A stretch of DNA of 64,000 nucleotides, taken from contig VEQY01000004.1 of NCBI GenBank assembly GCA_018882965.1, positions 31,697-95,696 on the forward strand, written 5' to 3'. Source of the DNA: Mycobacterium sp. (lineage in GTDB: Bacteria > Actinomycetota > Actinomycetes > Mycobacteriales > Mycobacteriaceae). Below are positions 34,161-45,334 of the stretch, one piece after another. A program made the position numbers and the translations under genes. Positions within the stretch are counted from its first letter, which is position 1, and the number at the start of each line of letters is the position of its first letter. The notes under the pieces are model-generated. The model saw only the letters and a list, made by a program, of their open reading frames with translations. It did not search any database and had not been told where the DNA came from.

Positions 34161-34178
34161 ACATCGCCCGGGTCCGGG

Positions 34179-35333
34179 CTACCCCAGCGGCTGTACCGGG
34201 CGCACCCGGAGCAGATCGGCCAACCGTCCGGTGCTGGTCTGCCAGTTCCAGTCACGGGTGATCCATGCCCGCCCGGCCTGACCCAGGCGCACCGCCAGGC
34301 GCCGATCGGCGAGCAGCTCGACGATCGCGTCGGCGATCTGTCCGACGTCGCGGCCGTCGACCACCAGGCCGGTCTCGCCGTCCCGGACGGTTTCGGGGGC
34401 TCCGCCCGAGCGGCCGGCGATCACCGGGATCCCGGTAGCCGACGCCTCCAGGAACACGATGCCCAAGCCTTCGACGTCCAGACCCGCCCCCCGGGTGCGG
34501 CAGGGCATGGCGAACACGTCTGCCATGGCGTAGTGCGACGGCAACTCGGCGGCGGGCAATCCGCCGGTGAAGACCACGTCCGCCGCCACCCCGGCATCGT
34601 CGGCGAGCCGGCGCAGGGTCGCGGCATGCGGCCCACCCCCCACGATCACCAGGGCCGCGTCCGCAACACGTCGGGTAACCGCTGGCCACGACGCGATCAG
34701 CTTGTCCTGGCCCTTGCGCGGAACCAGTCGGGACACACAGACCACGACGGGCCGGTCGCCCAGGCGATAGCGATCTCGCAACCGGGCCCGGGCTACGGGG
34801 TCGGGACGGAATCGCTCCGTGTCCACGCCCGGCGGCAGATGCTCGAGCCGGGCCAGTGGCCCGAACGCGGAGGCGAACCGGTCCCGGGTGTAGCGGCTGA
34901 CATAGGTGATGACGTCGGCGTCCTCGCCGATGCGGCGCAGCACTGAGCGGGCGACCGGGAGCATCGACCATCCCACCTCGTGTCCGTGGGTGCTGGCGAG
35001 CACACGGCGGGCACCTGCGCCGCGGGCCCGCCGCGCCAACAGGCCCAGCGGTGCGGCCGCGCCGAACCAGACCGTCTCGGTGTCGAGTTCGGCAATCAGC
35101 CCCCGCATCCGTTGGTCGACACCGGGCTCGGGAACCATGAGCGTGCCCGGATGGCGGACTACCCGGAACGGGGCGCGGCGGTCGTAGTCGTCGGCCCCCT
35201 TCCACCGCGGGGCGTACACGGTCAGGTCGTGTTCGCCGGTGGCCACCAATCGGTGGACGAACTGCTCAAGATAGGACTGGATTCCGCCTGGCCGGGGCGG
35301 GAAGTCATTGGTGACCAGGAGGATGCGTGTCAT
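34179..35333 (-). CDS. pimB: Phosphatidylinositol monomannoside mannosyltransferase PimB'
   Basis: GT4-family, GT-B fold cytoplasmic enzyme that transfers the second mannose from GDP-mannose to PIM1, on the path to lipomannan and lipoarabinomannan. Acceptor-side motif NDFPPRPGGIQSYLEQF near the N-terminus, VSRLVPRKGQDKLI, and the donor-binding EASATGIPVIAGRSGGAPE (E-x7-type motif) near residue 290. The ATG at 35333 begins MTRILLVTNDFPP. 384 residues as in M. tuberculosis Rv2188c. With mptA and the GT87 gene it completes a lipoglycan theme. Confidence 0.93.
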   Translation of the reverse strand: MTRILLVTNDFPPRPGGIQSYLEQFVHRLVATGEHDLTVYAPRWKGADDYDRRAPFRVVRHPGTLMVPEPGVDQRMRGLIAELDTETVWFGAAAPLGLLARRARGAGARRVLASTHGHEVGWSMLPVARSVLRRIGEDADVITYVSRYTRDRFASAFGPLARLEHLPPGVDTERFRPDPVARARLRDRYRLGDRPVVVCVSRLVPRKGQDKLIASWPAVTRRVADAALVIVGGGPHAATLRRLADDAGVAADVVFTGGLPAAELPSHYAMADVFAMPCRTRGAGLDVEGLGIVFLEASATGIPVIAGRSGGAPETVRDGETGLVVDGRDVGQIADAIVELLADRRLAVRLGQAGRAWITRDWNWQTSTGRLADLLRVRPVQPLG

Positions 35334-35493
35334 CGCCGGTTACGCCTCCGATGAACTGCCAGACTGCCTGCGGCGACCATTGTCACCGACCGGACCCGGG
35401 TGCGGCGCTCGACTTGCTATTTTGCACGCCGGCCCGGCACCGGCACCCCAAACCCGTCGTGCGGCCGCTCGGCACCGGTGCGCGGTGGTGTCG

Positions 35494-36429
35494 CTAGCGA
35501 CTCAGCCACCCCGCCCACGCGCCCTGCAGCTCGGACATCTCGATGCCCAGCGCCCCGCGCACTGCAGCCGTCAGGTCCGGATGGTCGGGTCCGCAGGCCA
35601 GCAGGTAGAGCCGTCGCAGCGCGTCGACGCCGTAGGTGTCGGCGACGAATCGGGCGAACCACCAGGCGCGGTCGTAACCGCGGGCCCGGGCGGGGCCGGC
35701 CTCGTCAAGCGCGGCGTCGGTCGGCAAGTCGGTGACCGCCGCGGCGTCGGGCGGCAGCGGTTCGGCCGGGCGCGCGGCGAAGTCGGCCACCCCCTCGGTC
35801 AGCCAACGCGGAGCGTCCACGGCAGTGTCGCCGCGGGCGGCGAGATGGAAAAGTTCGTGCCGCAGCACAACTCGCAGCGCCTCATCACTCATCCCCGCCG
35901 CCCCCGGGGCCAGGATCATGCGCTGACCCGTTGCGCTGCGCCGGGATGGATCGACCTCGTCGGCGACGGTGACGGCGGCGATGTCCGGCCATTGCCGCTG
36001 CGGATCCAGCCGGGCCTCGGCGACGAACTGCCCTTCGGAACCCGCGGCCACCACCACGATGTCGTTGCCGGCCCCGGTGCCCCAGTCGGCGCCCCAGAAC
36101 CGATCGATCGCCTCGACCGACGCGCCCAACTCGGCGGCGACACGCTGCAGCAGCGCATCGGTCACGGTCCCGCCGAGGCTGATCAGCTGTGCGGTTCGAC
36201 CGCCGCCGAGAGGCACCGCGCGGGGCTGAACCGTCTCGGCCGGGCCCGATACCTGAGCGCCCGATGACCCGGTGTGGGCGAGGACCGCGGAGGCTGCCGC
36301 CGCCTGCAGGATCAGGACAGCCAGCAGGACGGCCGTCAGGACGCGCGGGGACTCAGTAACGGCGGACGTTGTAGATCGGGGCGTTGTTGACCGGGACGAC
36401 GGCGACCGGGATGCCGTAGGTCGAGGCAT
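35494..36429 (-). CDS. Membrane-anchored protein with zinc-metallopeptidase motif (Rv2189c-like)
   Basis: One N-terminal hydrophobic anchor (about 29-51, VLTAVLLAVLILQAAAASAVL), then an exported domain. HELFH (191-195) followed by WLTEGVADF (209-217) is the HExxH plus downstream Glu arrangement of gluzincin-type peptidases; His191, His195 and Glu212 could bind zinc. Substrate unknown. The only conventional start upstream of the anchor is the ATG at 36429, which overlaps the NlpC/P60 gene by 77 bases; a non-standard start nearer 36360 is possible. Partnership with a peptidoglycan hydrolase suggests envelope work. Confidence 0.8.
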   Translation of the reverse strand: MPRPTASRSPSSRSTTPRSTTSAVTESPRVLTAVLLAVLILQAAAASAVLAHTGSSGAQVSGPAETVQPRAVPLGGGRTAQLISLGGTVTDALLQRVAAELGASVEAIDRFWGADWGTGAGNDIVVVAAGSEGQFVAEARLDPQRQWPDIAAVTVADEVDPSRRSATGQRMILAPGAAGMSDEALRVVLRHELFHLAARGDTAVDAPRWLTEGVADFAARPAEPLPPDAAAVTDLPTDAALDEAGPARARGYDRAWWFARFVADTYGVDALRRLYLLACGPDHPDLTAAVRGALGIEMSELQGAWAGWLSR

Positions 36430-37465
36430 GAACCATCATCCCGTCTCCCACGTACATGCCGACATGGGAGGCGTCAGAGTAGTAGGCGATGATGTCGCCG
36501 GGCTGCATCTGGTCCAGCGACACCGGCTGACCGCCGGAGGCCAGCGCCTGGCTGGAGTGCGGCAGGTTGATGCCGGCCTGCTGGAACGACCACATCACCA
36601 GACCCGAGCAGTCGAAGGCGCCCGGCCCTGAACCACCCCAGGAGTACGGCGAGCCGAGTCGGGTGAGCGCGGCCTGAACGGCGGTCGCCCCGGCACTGCT
36701 GCCGAGTCCCGGATTCGGTACCGCCGCCAGCGCCGCAACCTCGGCGACGGGCGCGGCCTCGGGAGCCGGAGCGGCCTCCGGGGCGGGCAGGACCTCGGGG
36801 GCGGGCGCAGCCAGGACTGATGCGGGCGGCGGCGCCGGAGCGGCCAGGGCCGCCCGCTGATCGGGGCTGAGCAGCAGGTAGCGCGCTTTGACCGCGGCGA
36901 TCTGCACCTGCAGTTGGGACTGCTTGCGCTGGAGGTCCGCCCGCACGGCCGCCGCCTGATCCGCCGCCAGTTTCGCCTCGGCCGCAGACGTGGCCGAAGC
37001 GGCCTCGGCCCGCATGGCCTCCGCGCTGAGTTGGCGATAGTTCTGCATCTGGGCCGACATCTCGATGCCCATCACGCGCTGCACGCTCATGGTGTCGATG
37101 AGGCCCTGCGGTGACCGAGCCGTCAGCAGGGCGGTAAGCCCTTCGGGCTGTCCGCCCATGTAGACCGAGGCGGCCAGCCGGTCGACCGCGCCCTGGTAGC
37201 CGACCAGTCTGTCCCGCGCAGCGCTGAGCGCCGCGACGTCCTCCGTGTGCGTCTTCTCCGCCGCGGCCAGGGTGCGAACCTTCGCGTCGAGGTCCAGCTG
37301 TGCCGAGTGCATGGCCTCGGTCATCTGCTCGGCCTGCCGGGAGAGTTCGTTGAGCTTGGCCAGCGCATCCTCGGCCGGGTCAGCGAGGGCGGCAGACCCC
37401 CACGCGCTCGCCACCAGGGCGATGCCGGCCATCACCGCGGCCAGCCTGGCAGCGACGCGGCGCAT
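36353..37465 (-). CDS. NlpC/P60 peptidoglycan hydrolase (Rv2190c-like)
   Basis: Secreted D,L-endopeptidase of the RipA type. Signal peptide 1-28 from the ATG at 37465 (ending WGSAALA), long coiled coil (about 32-200), a Pro/Ala/Glu linker (about 208-250), and a C-terminal NlpC/P60 domain. The catalytic Cys is in GAFDCSGLVMW (Cys286); His334 (DASHVGMYVG) and His346 (MVHASTY) complete the site. Ends NVRRY like its M. tuberculosis homologue. A GTG at 37525 would add 20 residues and is possible. Coiled-coil hydrolases of this kind are normally held inactive until a partner engages them. Confidence 0.92.
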   Translation of the reverse strand: MRRVAARLAAVMAGIALVASAWGSAALADPAEDALAKLNELSRQAEQMTEAMHSAQLDLDAKVRTLAAAEKTHTEDVAALSAARDRLVGYQGAVDRLAASVYMGGQPEGLTALLTARSPQGLIDTMSVQRVMGIEMSAQMQNYRQLSAEAMRAEAASATSAAEAKLAADQAAAVRADLQRKQSQLQVQIAAVKARYLLLSPDQRAALAAPAPPPASVLAAPAPEVLPAPEAAPAPEAAPVAEVAALAAVPNPGLGSSAGATAVQAALTRLGSPYSWGGSGPGAFDCSGLVMWSFQQAGINLPHSSQALASGGQPVSLDQMQPGDIIAYYSDASHVGMYVGDGMMVHASTYGIPVAVVPVNNAPIYNVRRY

Positions 37466-37631
37466 TGTGCTGGCCAACCGCGAGGGCCAGGGAGGATGGG
37501 CTACTACACATGCTGTCGCGATCACGTTGTGCGTCCTTCGACTGTGGGGGACGTCCAGTCGACTGGCTGGCGCGATTCCGCGCACCGAATCTGCCGGTCC
37601 GTGGGCCTTCAGGTCTCAAGAGGTCTCGATA

Positions 37632-37637
37632 AGGTTA
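37632..37637 (-). promoter_or_regulatory. Probable -10 element before the NlpC/P60 gene
   Basis: Minus-strand TAACCT fits TANNNT. A start near 37625 would give a leader of 100-160 bases. No close -35 match was seen. Confidence 0.3.
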
Positions 37638-37691
37638 CGAAACGGCATCAACTCTCGCAATTCGGTCCCTAAGTTTTCAGGAAACCCTCAG

Positions 37692-37706
37692 GTCACACTG
37701 GTCACA
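37692..37706 (+). promoter_or_regulatory. GTCACA direct repeat, candidate MtrA site
   Basis: Two GTCACA hexamers at 37692 and 37701, a 9-base tandem repeat (GTCACACTG/GTCACACCC), lie about 60 bases upstream of the proposed -10 of the NlpC/P60 gene. The response regulator MtrA is reported to bind paired GTCACA-like 9-mers and to control peptidoglycan hydrolases in mycobacteria. Sequence is observed; the regulator is inferred. Confidence 0.4.
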
Positions 37707-37712
37707 CCCGTA

Positions 37713-37943
37713 TCAGCCAGCCCGTTCGGAGCCGCCGAACCGGCGAATCGGGACCAGGCGCAACCGCGGTGCCAGACCCGCCTCGGCGAGGACCTCGAGT
37801 GCGGCCCGTTCGTCGGCCTGCAGGGTCTCGGGCATGCCCAGCAGCACGCTGACCACGCAGTCTCGGCAGCCAGGACCGCGCACCGCGCAGGTGTCGCAAT
37901 CGATGACCAGCGGCTCGGCAGGATCGGGCGGTTCGGCGGGCAT
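37713..37943 (-). CDS. Small conserved four-cysteine protein
   Basis: 76 residues: acidic proline-containing start (MPAEPPDPAEPLVI), then CDTCAVRGPGCRDCVVSVLLG with four cysteines (C-x2-C-x6-C-x2-C), and a helical end (ERAALEVLAEAGL) leading to LRLVPIRRFG. The spacing suggests a metal-binding knuckle. It resembles small actinobacterial proteins encoded beside NlpC/P60 genes, though I cannot name a function. ATG at 37943 is preceded by AGAGGAG at good distance. It lies upstream of the hydrolase on the same strand. Confidence 0.75.
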   Translation of the reverse strand: MPAEPPDPAEPLVIDCDTCAVRGPGCRDCVVSVLLGMPETLQADERAALEVLAEAGLAPRLRLVPIRRFGGSERAG

Positions 37944-38052
37944 ATCGGTCTCCTCTCGGGGCTGGCCGGAACGCTAGCGGGGACCCCCGACATGTTCCGC
38001 CGCGCGGCGGGGCGTACCCGGTTGTCGGAGCCGGTGGCTAGCGTCAGCGCTC

Positions 38053-39894
38053 GTGTCCGGCTCCCGGGTAGACGCGCAGCTGAGTTTCGAGGAACTCGGC
38101 CTGTCTCTGCGGGACACCACGTTCGTCGTCGTCGACCTCGAGACCACCGGCGGCCGGGCGCGCACCGCCGCCGACGGGAGCTACGACGCCATCACCGAGA
38201 TCGGGGCGGTGAAGGTGCGCGGCGGGGAGGTGCTCGGCGAGTTCGGCACCCTGGTCGACCCCCAGCGCTCGATTCCACCCACGATCGTCGAGCTCACCGG
38301 GATCACCACGGCGATGGTCCGCAACGCACCGACGATCGCCGCGGTGCTGCCGATGTTCCTGGAGTTCGCGCGCGGCTCGGTTCTCGTGGCGCACAACGCG
38401 GGCTTCGACATCGGCTTCCTGCGCGCCGCCGCGCAGCGCTGCGGCATCGGGTGGCCGTCTCCCCCGGTGCTGTGTACGGTCCGGCTGGCGCGTCGGGTCC
38501 TGAGCCGGGAGGAAGCCCCCAGCGTGCAACTGGCCACGCTGGCGCGGCTGCTGGGAGCGGCCACGCAGCCGACGCACCGTGCGCTCGATGACGCCCGCGC
38601 CACCGTCGACGTGCTGCACGCCCTGATCGAGCGGGTCGGCAATCGGGGCGTGCTGACCTATGACGACCTGCGGTCCTACCTGCCCGGCGTGTCCCCCGAG
38701 CAGCGCGGCAAACGGGTGCTGGCCCGGGATCTGCCGCACCGGCCCGGGGTCTACCTGTTCCGCGGGCCGGGCGCGGAGGTTCTGTATGTCGGCACCGCGA
38801 CCGATCTGCGCCGACGCGTCGGGCAGTACTTCACCGGGGCCGACCGGCGAGCGCGCATCACCGAGCTGGTGACCCTGGCGACCGCGATCGACCACATCGA
38901 GTGCGCGCACCCGCTGGAGGCCGGCGTCCGCGAACTGAGGCTCCTGGCGGCTCATAGCCCGCCCTACAACCGCCGGTCGAAGTTTCCGCGCCGATGGTGG
39001 TGGATCGTGCTGACCGACGAGGCCTTTCCGCGACTGTCGATCGTCCGCGAACCGCGCTGCGAGCAGGCGGTCGGTCCCTTCCGCTCGCGCGCTTGCGCGG
39101 CGGACATCGCCGGGCTGCTGGCCCGCTTCACCGGTGTGCGGACCTGCTCAACCCGGATCGGGCGCCAGGGCGAACACGGCCCGGCGTGCCCGCCCCGGGA
39201 GGTCTCACCGTGTCCGGCTGCCCGCGGGCTGTCGATGGCGCAGTACGCCGACGCGCCGCGGCGGGCGGCGAACCTGATCGACGGAGTCGACAACTGCGCG
39301 TTCGCCGCGGCGGTGGCGCGGGTGACCGAGTTGGCCGAGCAGACCCGCTATGAGAGCGCCGCCCGGCTCCGCGACCAGACCGCGGCGGCGGTGGAGGCGC
39401 TGTGGCGGAGTCAGCGCTTACGCACGCTGGCGTCCGTGACCGAACTCGTCGCCGCCGCTCCGGACGGCCGGGGCGGCTGGGATCTCGCGGTGGTGCGGCG
39501 CGGGCAGTTGGCGGCCGCGGGGTGCGCCCGCCGCGGGGTTCCGCCGATGCCGGTCATCGAGGCGCTCACCGGCGGGGCGCAGAGCGTGCTGGCCGAGCCG
39601 GCCCCATTGGGTGGCGCCCTGGTCGAGGAGACCGCGCTGATCGCCCGCTGGCTGGCCCACCCCGGTGTGCGCCTGGTGCGGGTCACCGACGAGTTCGCCT
39701 CGCCCCGGCAGTCGGTCGGCCCCTGGCTGGGATGGGCGGCCGCCGCGCGATCGGCGCGACTGGCCGCGTCAGAGCTCCTGGGTGAAGCGCGCCCAGCGCT
39801 CGAGCAGCTGCCCGGCCGCGCCGGAGTCGATGGCCGCGGCGGCACGGGTCAGGCCGTCCTCCCAGGAGGGCAGCCACTCGGCGTGGCTGGATAG
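38053..39894 (+). CDS. DEDDh exonuclease fused to a UvrC-like region (Rv2191-like)
   Basis: Two-part protein. Residues 22-195 are a DnaQ-type 3'-5' exonuclease: VVDLETTG (Asp28, Glu30), HNAGFD (Asp119) and HRALDDA (His175, Asp180). Residues about 227-310 are a GIY-YIG nuclease domain ([28 protein letters not shown]), followed by UvrC-like sequence with a UvrB-binding-type helix pair around 415-450. It lacks the UvrC C-terminal endonuclease and HhH parts. Probably DNA repair related. GTG at 38053 is the only sensible start. The last 126 bases overlap trpD tail to tail, and the residues after ASELLGEAR look like antisense translation of trpD, so the functional end may be earlier. Confidence 0.87.
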   Translation: MSGSRVDAQLSFEELGLSLRDTTFVVVDLETTGGRARTAADGSYDAITEIGAVKVRGGEVLGEFGTLVDPQRSIPPTIVELTGITTAMVRNAPTIAAVLPMFLEFARGSVLVAHNAGFDIGFLRAAAQRCGIGWPSPPVLCTVRLARRVLSREEAPSVQLATLARLLGAATQPTHRALDDARATVDVLHALIERVGNRGVLTYDDLRSYLPGVSPEQRGKRVLARDLPHRPGVYLFRGPGAEVLYVGTATDLRRRVGQYFTGADRRARITELVTLATAIDHIECAHPLEAGVRELRLLAAHSPPYNRRSKFPRRWWWIVLTDEAFPRLSIVREPRCEQAVGPFRSRACAADIAGLLARFTGVRTCSTRIGRQGEHGPACPPREVSPCPAARGLSMAQYADAPRRAANLIDGVDNCAFAAAVARVTELAEQTRYESAARLRDQTAAAVEALWRSQRLRTLASVTELVAAAPDGRGGWDLAVVRRGQLAAAGCARRGVPPMPVIEALTGGAQSVLAEPAPLGGALVEETALIARWLAHPGVRLVRVTDEFASPRQSVGPWLGWAAAARSARLAASELLGEARPALEQLPGRAGVDGRGGTGQAVLPGGQPLGVAG

Positions 39895-40818
39895 TCCGGC
39901 GTGGGCCACCATCGCCCCGGCGGCATTGAGCACCACGGCGTCGCGCACCGCACCGGCGGAGCCGCCAAGCACCGAGCGCGCCTCGGCGGCGTTGGCCTCC
40001 GCATCTCCCCCGACGAGATCTTCGACCCGGGCGCGCGGGAAGCCGAAGCCGAGCGGATCGAACGTCAGCTTGTCGATGGTGCCGGCCTGGACGCGCCAGA
40101 TCGTGCTGGTGGTCGTGGTGGTCAGCTCGTCGAGGCCGTCGTCGCCGTGCACCACCAAGACGCTGGCCCGGCGGGCCGCGAAAACCCCGGCCATCACCTC
40201 AGCGAGATCCCCGAACGCACAGCCGATCAAGCCTGAACGCGGTCCGGCCGGATTCGTCAGTGGGCCAAGCAGATTGAAGACCGTCGGCACACCGATCTCC
40301 CGTCGCGGCGGCGCGGCGTACTTGAACGACGGATGAAAAACCGGGGCGAAGCAGAACCCGATTCCGACGTCGGCGACGCAACGGGCCACCTGTTCGGGGC
40401 CGAGGTCGATGCGCACCCCCAACGCCTCGAGCATGTCCGCCCCACCGCTTTTCGACGACGCCGCACGGTTGCCGTGTTTGACCACCCGCAGGCCGGCTGC
40501 GGCGACGACGATGGCCGCCATCGTCGACAGGTTGACCGTGTTGGCGCGGTCACCGCCGGTGCCGACCACATCGACCGTCTCCGTGCCGATGACGTCGGTG
40601 GGCACCCGCTGGGCGTAGCCCAGCATGGTGTCGGCCAGTTCGCGGACCTCCGCGGCGGTCGGGCGCTTCATTTTCATCGCCACGCCGAAGGCCGCGATCT
40701 GCGCCGGGGTCGCCGCGCCACCCATGATCTGGTCCATCGCCCAGGCCGCCTCGCCGGCCGCGAGGTCCTCGCCGCCGGTCAAACGGCCCAGGACCACCGG
40801 CCAGGTCAGGGATGTCAT
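39769..40818 (-). CDS. trpD: Anthranilate phosphoribosyltransferase TrpD
   Basis: Second step of tryptophan synthesis, joining anthranilate and PRPP. Diagnostic motifs: [15 protein letters not shown] (PRPP binding), [43 protein letters not shown], and [16 protein letters not shown] at 40818 ([13 protein letters not shown]) gives 349 residues; the frame is open to 40869 but the extra residues are not conserved. It stands alone without other trp genes, as in M. tuberculosis, and is divergent from ctaE. Confidence 0.96.
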   Translation of the reverse strand: MTSLTWPVVLGRLTGGEDLAAGEAAWAMDQIMGGAATPAQIAAFGVAMKMKRPTAAEVRELADTMLGYAQRVPTDVIGTETVDVVGTGGDRANTVNLSTMAAIVVAAAGLRVVKHGNRAASSKSGGADMLEALGVRIDLGPEQVARCVADVGIGFCFAPVFHPSFKYAAPPRREIGVPTVFNLLGPLTNPAGPRSGLIGCAFGDLAEVMAGVFAARRASVLVVHGDDGLDELTTTTTSTIWRVQAGTIDKLTFDPLGFGFPRARVEDLVGGDAEANAAEARSVLGGSAGAVRDAVVLNAAGAMVAHAGLSSHAEWLPSWEDGLTRAAAAIDSGAAGQLLERWARFTQEL

Positions 40819-40865
40819 CCGCCGATCGTCGCACGACGGCAAGAACCGGCGGGAACAAGTTGTGA

Positions 40866-42399
<1,534 letters not shown>

Positions 42400-42403
<4 letters not shown>

Positions 42404-43566
42404 CCGGCCCGAGCGATCCGCGGCCGACGGACGAGCAGCTCGCCGGCATGTCCCGGGAGGAACTGGTCAAGCTGGGCGGCAAGCTGGACGGCGTCGAGAC
42501 CGTCTTCCGTGAACCGCGGTGGCCGGTACCCGGCACCCGCGCCGAGAAGCGCTCCGAGCGCCTGGTCGCGTTCTGGCTGCTCTTCGGCGGTCTGTGCGGG
42601 CTGGCCCTGCTGCTGGTCTTCCTGTTCTGGCCATGGGAGTACAAGCCACACGGCGCCGCGGGCAACCTGCTCTACACCCTGGCGACTCCGCTCTACGGCG
42701 TGACCTTCGGACTGTCGGTCCTGGCGATCGGCTTCGGGGCGGTGCTCTACCAGAAGCGCTTCATCCCCGAGGAGATCTCCATCCAGGACCGTCACGACGG
42801 CGCGTCCTCCGAACTGGACCGCAAGACCGCTGCGGCCAACCTGGTCGATGCTCTGGAAACCTCGACCATCAAGCGCCGCAAGGTCATCGGGCTCTCTTTG
42901 GGCATCGGCCTGGGCGCTTTCGGCGTCGGGACCCTGGTCGCGTTCATCGGCGGGCTGATCAAGAACCCGTGGAAACCGGTGGTCCCCACCGCCGAGGGCA
43001 AGAAGGCCGTGCTGTGGACCTCGGGATGGACACCCCGCTACGTCGGGGAGACCATCTACCTGGCCCGGGCCACCGGCCTGCCCGGCGAGTCGCCCTTCGT
43101 GAAGATGCGGCCCGAGGACATCGACGCGGGCGGCATGGAGACGGTCTTCCCGTGGCGGGAGTCCGACGGTGACGGCACCACGGTGGAATCCAGCGAGAAG
43201 CTCCACAAGATCGCCCTGGGCGTGCGCAACCCGGTGATGCTCATCCGGATCCGACCGGTCGACCTGCCCCGGGTGGTCAAACGCCAGGGCCAGGAGAGCT
43301 TCAACTTCGGGGAGTTCTTCGCCTACACCAAGGTCTGCTCGCACCTGGGCTGCCCGTCCTCGCTCTACGAGCAGCAGACCTACCGGATCCTGTGCCCGTG
43401 CCACCAGTCGCAGTTCGACGCCCTGCACTTCGCCCGGCCCCTCTTCGGCCCGGCGGCGCGCGCGCTGGCGCAACTTCCGATTACCATTGATAAGGACGGC
43501 TATCTAGTCGCCAACGGTGACTACATCGAACCCGTAGGACCGGCATTCTGGGAGCGCAGATCATGA
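42400..43566 (+). CDS. qcrA: Rieske iron-sulfur subunit QcrA of the bcc complex
   Basis: Three-helix actinobacterial Rieske protein, 388 residues from GTG at 42400 (GTGA overlap with qcrC). Membrane helices at about 55-75, 95-115 and 160-182. The 2Fe-2S ligands are in CSHLGC (313-318) and CPCH (332-335): Cys313, His315, Cys332 and His335, with Cys318/Cys334 the likely disulphide. Transfers electrons from menaquinol to QcrC. The stop overlaps qcrB as ATGA. Confidence 0.96.
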
Positions 43567-45281
43567 GCATTAACGTCGCAGACCGCATCGGGACCGTCGC
43601 CGACAACCTCGACTCGCGCTACCACCCGTCGGGGTCCCTACGGCGGCAACTCAACAAGGTGTTCCCCACCCACTGGTCGTTCCTGCTCGGTGAAGTCGCG
43701 ATGTACAGCTTCATCGTGCTGCTGCTCACCGGGGTCTATCTGACCCTGTTCTTCGACCCCTCGATGGCCGAGGTCACCTACCAGGGCGTCTACCAGCCGC
43801 TGCGGGGCGTGGAGATGTCCCGGGCGTACGAGACCGCCCTGGACATCAGCTTCGAGGTGCGCGGCGGTCTGTTCGTCCGGCAGGTCCACCACTGGGCGGC
43901 CCTGCTGTTCGCCGCCGCGATCATGGTCCACATGGCCCGGGTGTTCTTCACCGGGGCATTCCGCCGGCCCCGGGAGGCCAACTGGGTGATCGGGGCGCTG
44001 CTGCTGATCCTGGCCATGTTCGAGGGCTTCTTCGGGTACTCGCTGCCCGACGACCTGCTGTCGGGCACCGGCATCCGGGCGGCTCTCTCGTCGATCACAC
44101 TGGGACTGCCCCTGATCGGGACCTGGATGCACTGGGCGCTGTTCGGCGGAGACTTCCCGGGCACCATCATCATCCCCCGGCTCTACGCCGTGCACATCCT
44201 GGTCTTCCCGGGAATCATGCTCGCGCTCATCGGTCTTCACCTGGCGCTGGTGTGGTTCCAGAAGCACACCCAGTTCCCCGGACCGGGTCGCACCGAGAAG
44301 AACGTCGTGGGCGTACGGGTCATGCCTGTCTTCGCGGTAAAGTCCGGCGCCTACTTCGCCATGGTGGTGGGCGTCCTCGGCCTGATGGGCGGGCTGCTTC
44401 AGATCAACCCGATCTGGCAGCTCGGCCCCTATAAGCCGTCCCAGGTGTCCGCCGGCTCGCAGCCTGACTTCTACATGCTGTGGACCGATGGCCTGATCCG
44501 GCTGTTCCCGCCGTGGGAGATCTACATCGGGAACCACACCATCCCCGCCGCCGTCTGGGTCGCGGTCATCATGGGTGTGATCTTCGCGCTGCTGATCTTC
44601 TACCCGTTCCTGGAGCGGCGCTTCACCGGTGACAACGCTCACCACAACCTGCTCCAGCGCCCGCGGGACGTACCCGTGCGCACCGGCATCGGGGCGATGG
44701 CGATCGCGTTCTACATCGTGCTGACGTTCAGCGCGATGAACGACATCATCGCCTACAAGTTCCACGTCTCGCTCAACGCGACCACGTGGATCGGCCGGAT
44801 CGGGATGCTGGTCCTGCCGCCGCTGGTGTTCTTCATCACCTACCGGTGGGCGGTAGCCCTGCAGCGCAGTGACCGTGCGGTCCTCGAACACGGCATCGAG
44901 ACGGGCATCATCAAGCGCCTGCCGCACGGTGCGTATATCGAGTTGCACCAACCGCTCGGCCCGGTCGATGAGCACGGCCACCCCATCCCCTTGGAGTACG
45001 AGGGAGCAGCTCTGCCGAAACGGATGAACAAGCTCGGAGCCGGCGGTAGGCCGGGTCACGGCAGCTTCCTGCAGGCGGATCCGGCTCCCGAGGACGCGGC
45101 ACTCAACGAGGCCGCTCACGCCTCCGAGCAGCGTGCCCTGACGGCCCTGAAAGAGTGGCAGGACCACGAGTACACCGGCAATGGGAAGGGCAACGGGAAC
45201 GGCCGCGGTAACGGGAACGGCAACGGGAACGGAAACGGCCGCGGTAACGGGAACGGCAGCGGGAACGGATCGGCCAGCTGA
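43563..45281 (+). CDS. qcrB: Cytochrome b subunit QcrB with a Gly-Asn-rich tail
   Basis: Membrane cytochrome b, the menaquinol-oxidising core and the target of imidazopyridine-type inhibitors. Heme and quinol landmarks: [48 protein letters not shown] and [25 protein letters not shown]. The PPWE-type Qo motif is in [10 protein letters not shown]. 572 residues. The last ~35 residues are almost pure Gly-Asn pairs with a few Arg, Lys and Ser, coded by a 36-base tandem repeat. The tail follows KEWQDHEYT, where M. tuberculosis QcrB also ends soon after. It is cytoplasmic and should not touch the catalytic core. Confidence 0.96.
   Translation: MSINVADRIGTVADNLDSRYHPSGSLRRQLNKVFPTHWSFLLGEVAMYSFIVLLLTGVYLTLFFDPSMAEVTYQGVYQPLRGVEMSRAYETALDISFEVRGGLFVRQVHHWAALLFAAAIMVHMARVFFTGAFRRPREANWVIGALLLILAMFEGFFGYSLPDDLLSGTGIRAALSSITLGLPLIGTWMHWALFGGDFPGTIIIPRLYAVHILVFPGIMLALIGLHLALVWFQKHTQFPGPGRTEKNVVGVRVMPVFAVKSGAYFAMVVGVLGLMGGLLQINPIWQLGPYKPSQVSAGSQPDFYMLWTDGLIRLFPPWEIYIGNHTIPAAVWVAVIMGVIFALLIFYPFLERRFTGDNAHHNLLQRPRDVPVRTGIGAMAIAFYIVLTFSAMNDIIAYKFHVSLNATTWIGRIGMLVLPPLVFFITYRWAVALQRSDRAVLEHGIETGIIKRLPHGAYIELHQPLGPVDEHGHPIPLEYEGAALPKRMNKLGAGGRPGHGSFLQADPAPEDAALNEAAHASEQRALTALKEWQDHEYTGNGKGNGNGRGNGNGNGNGNGRGNGNGSGNGSAS
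45201..45272. repeat. 36-base tandem repeat x2 in the qcrB 3' end
   Basis: Copies at 45201-45236 and 45237-45272 differ at a few positions. Each starts GGCCGCGGTAACGGGAACGG and is itself built from 6-base GGGAAC-like units. Encodes the Gly-Asn tail of QcrB. Confidence 0.85.
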
Positions 45282-45334
45282 AAGCGGCTGGAGCGCAGCG
45301 CCATTGAGTGCAGCGCCGGTGACTGCTGCGTAAT

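Noticed and set aside
37466..37712. c-di-AMP (ydaO-type) riboswitch before the NlpC/P60 gene
   Set aside because: Such riboswitches precede some actinobacterial hydrolase genes, but I could not find the conserved paired regions here.
45282..45334. Rho-independent terminator between qcrB and the Rv2197c-like gene
   Set aside because: The GCAGCGCC motifs are direct, not inverted, repeats and no T-run follows. None of the other convergent gaps shows a hairpin with a T-run either.
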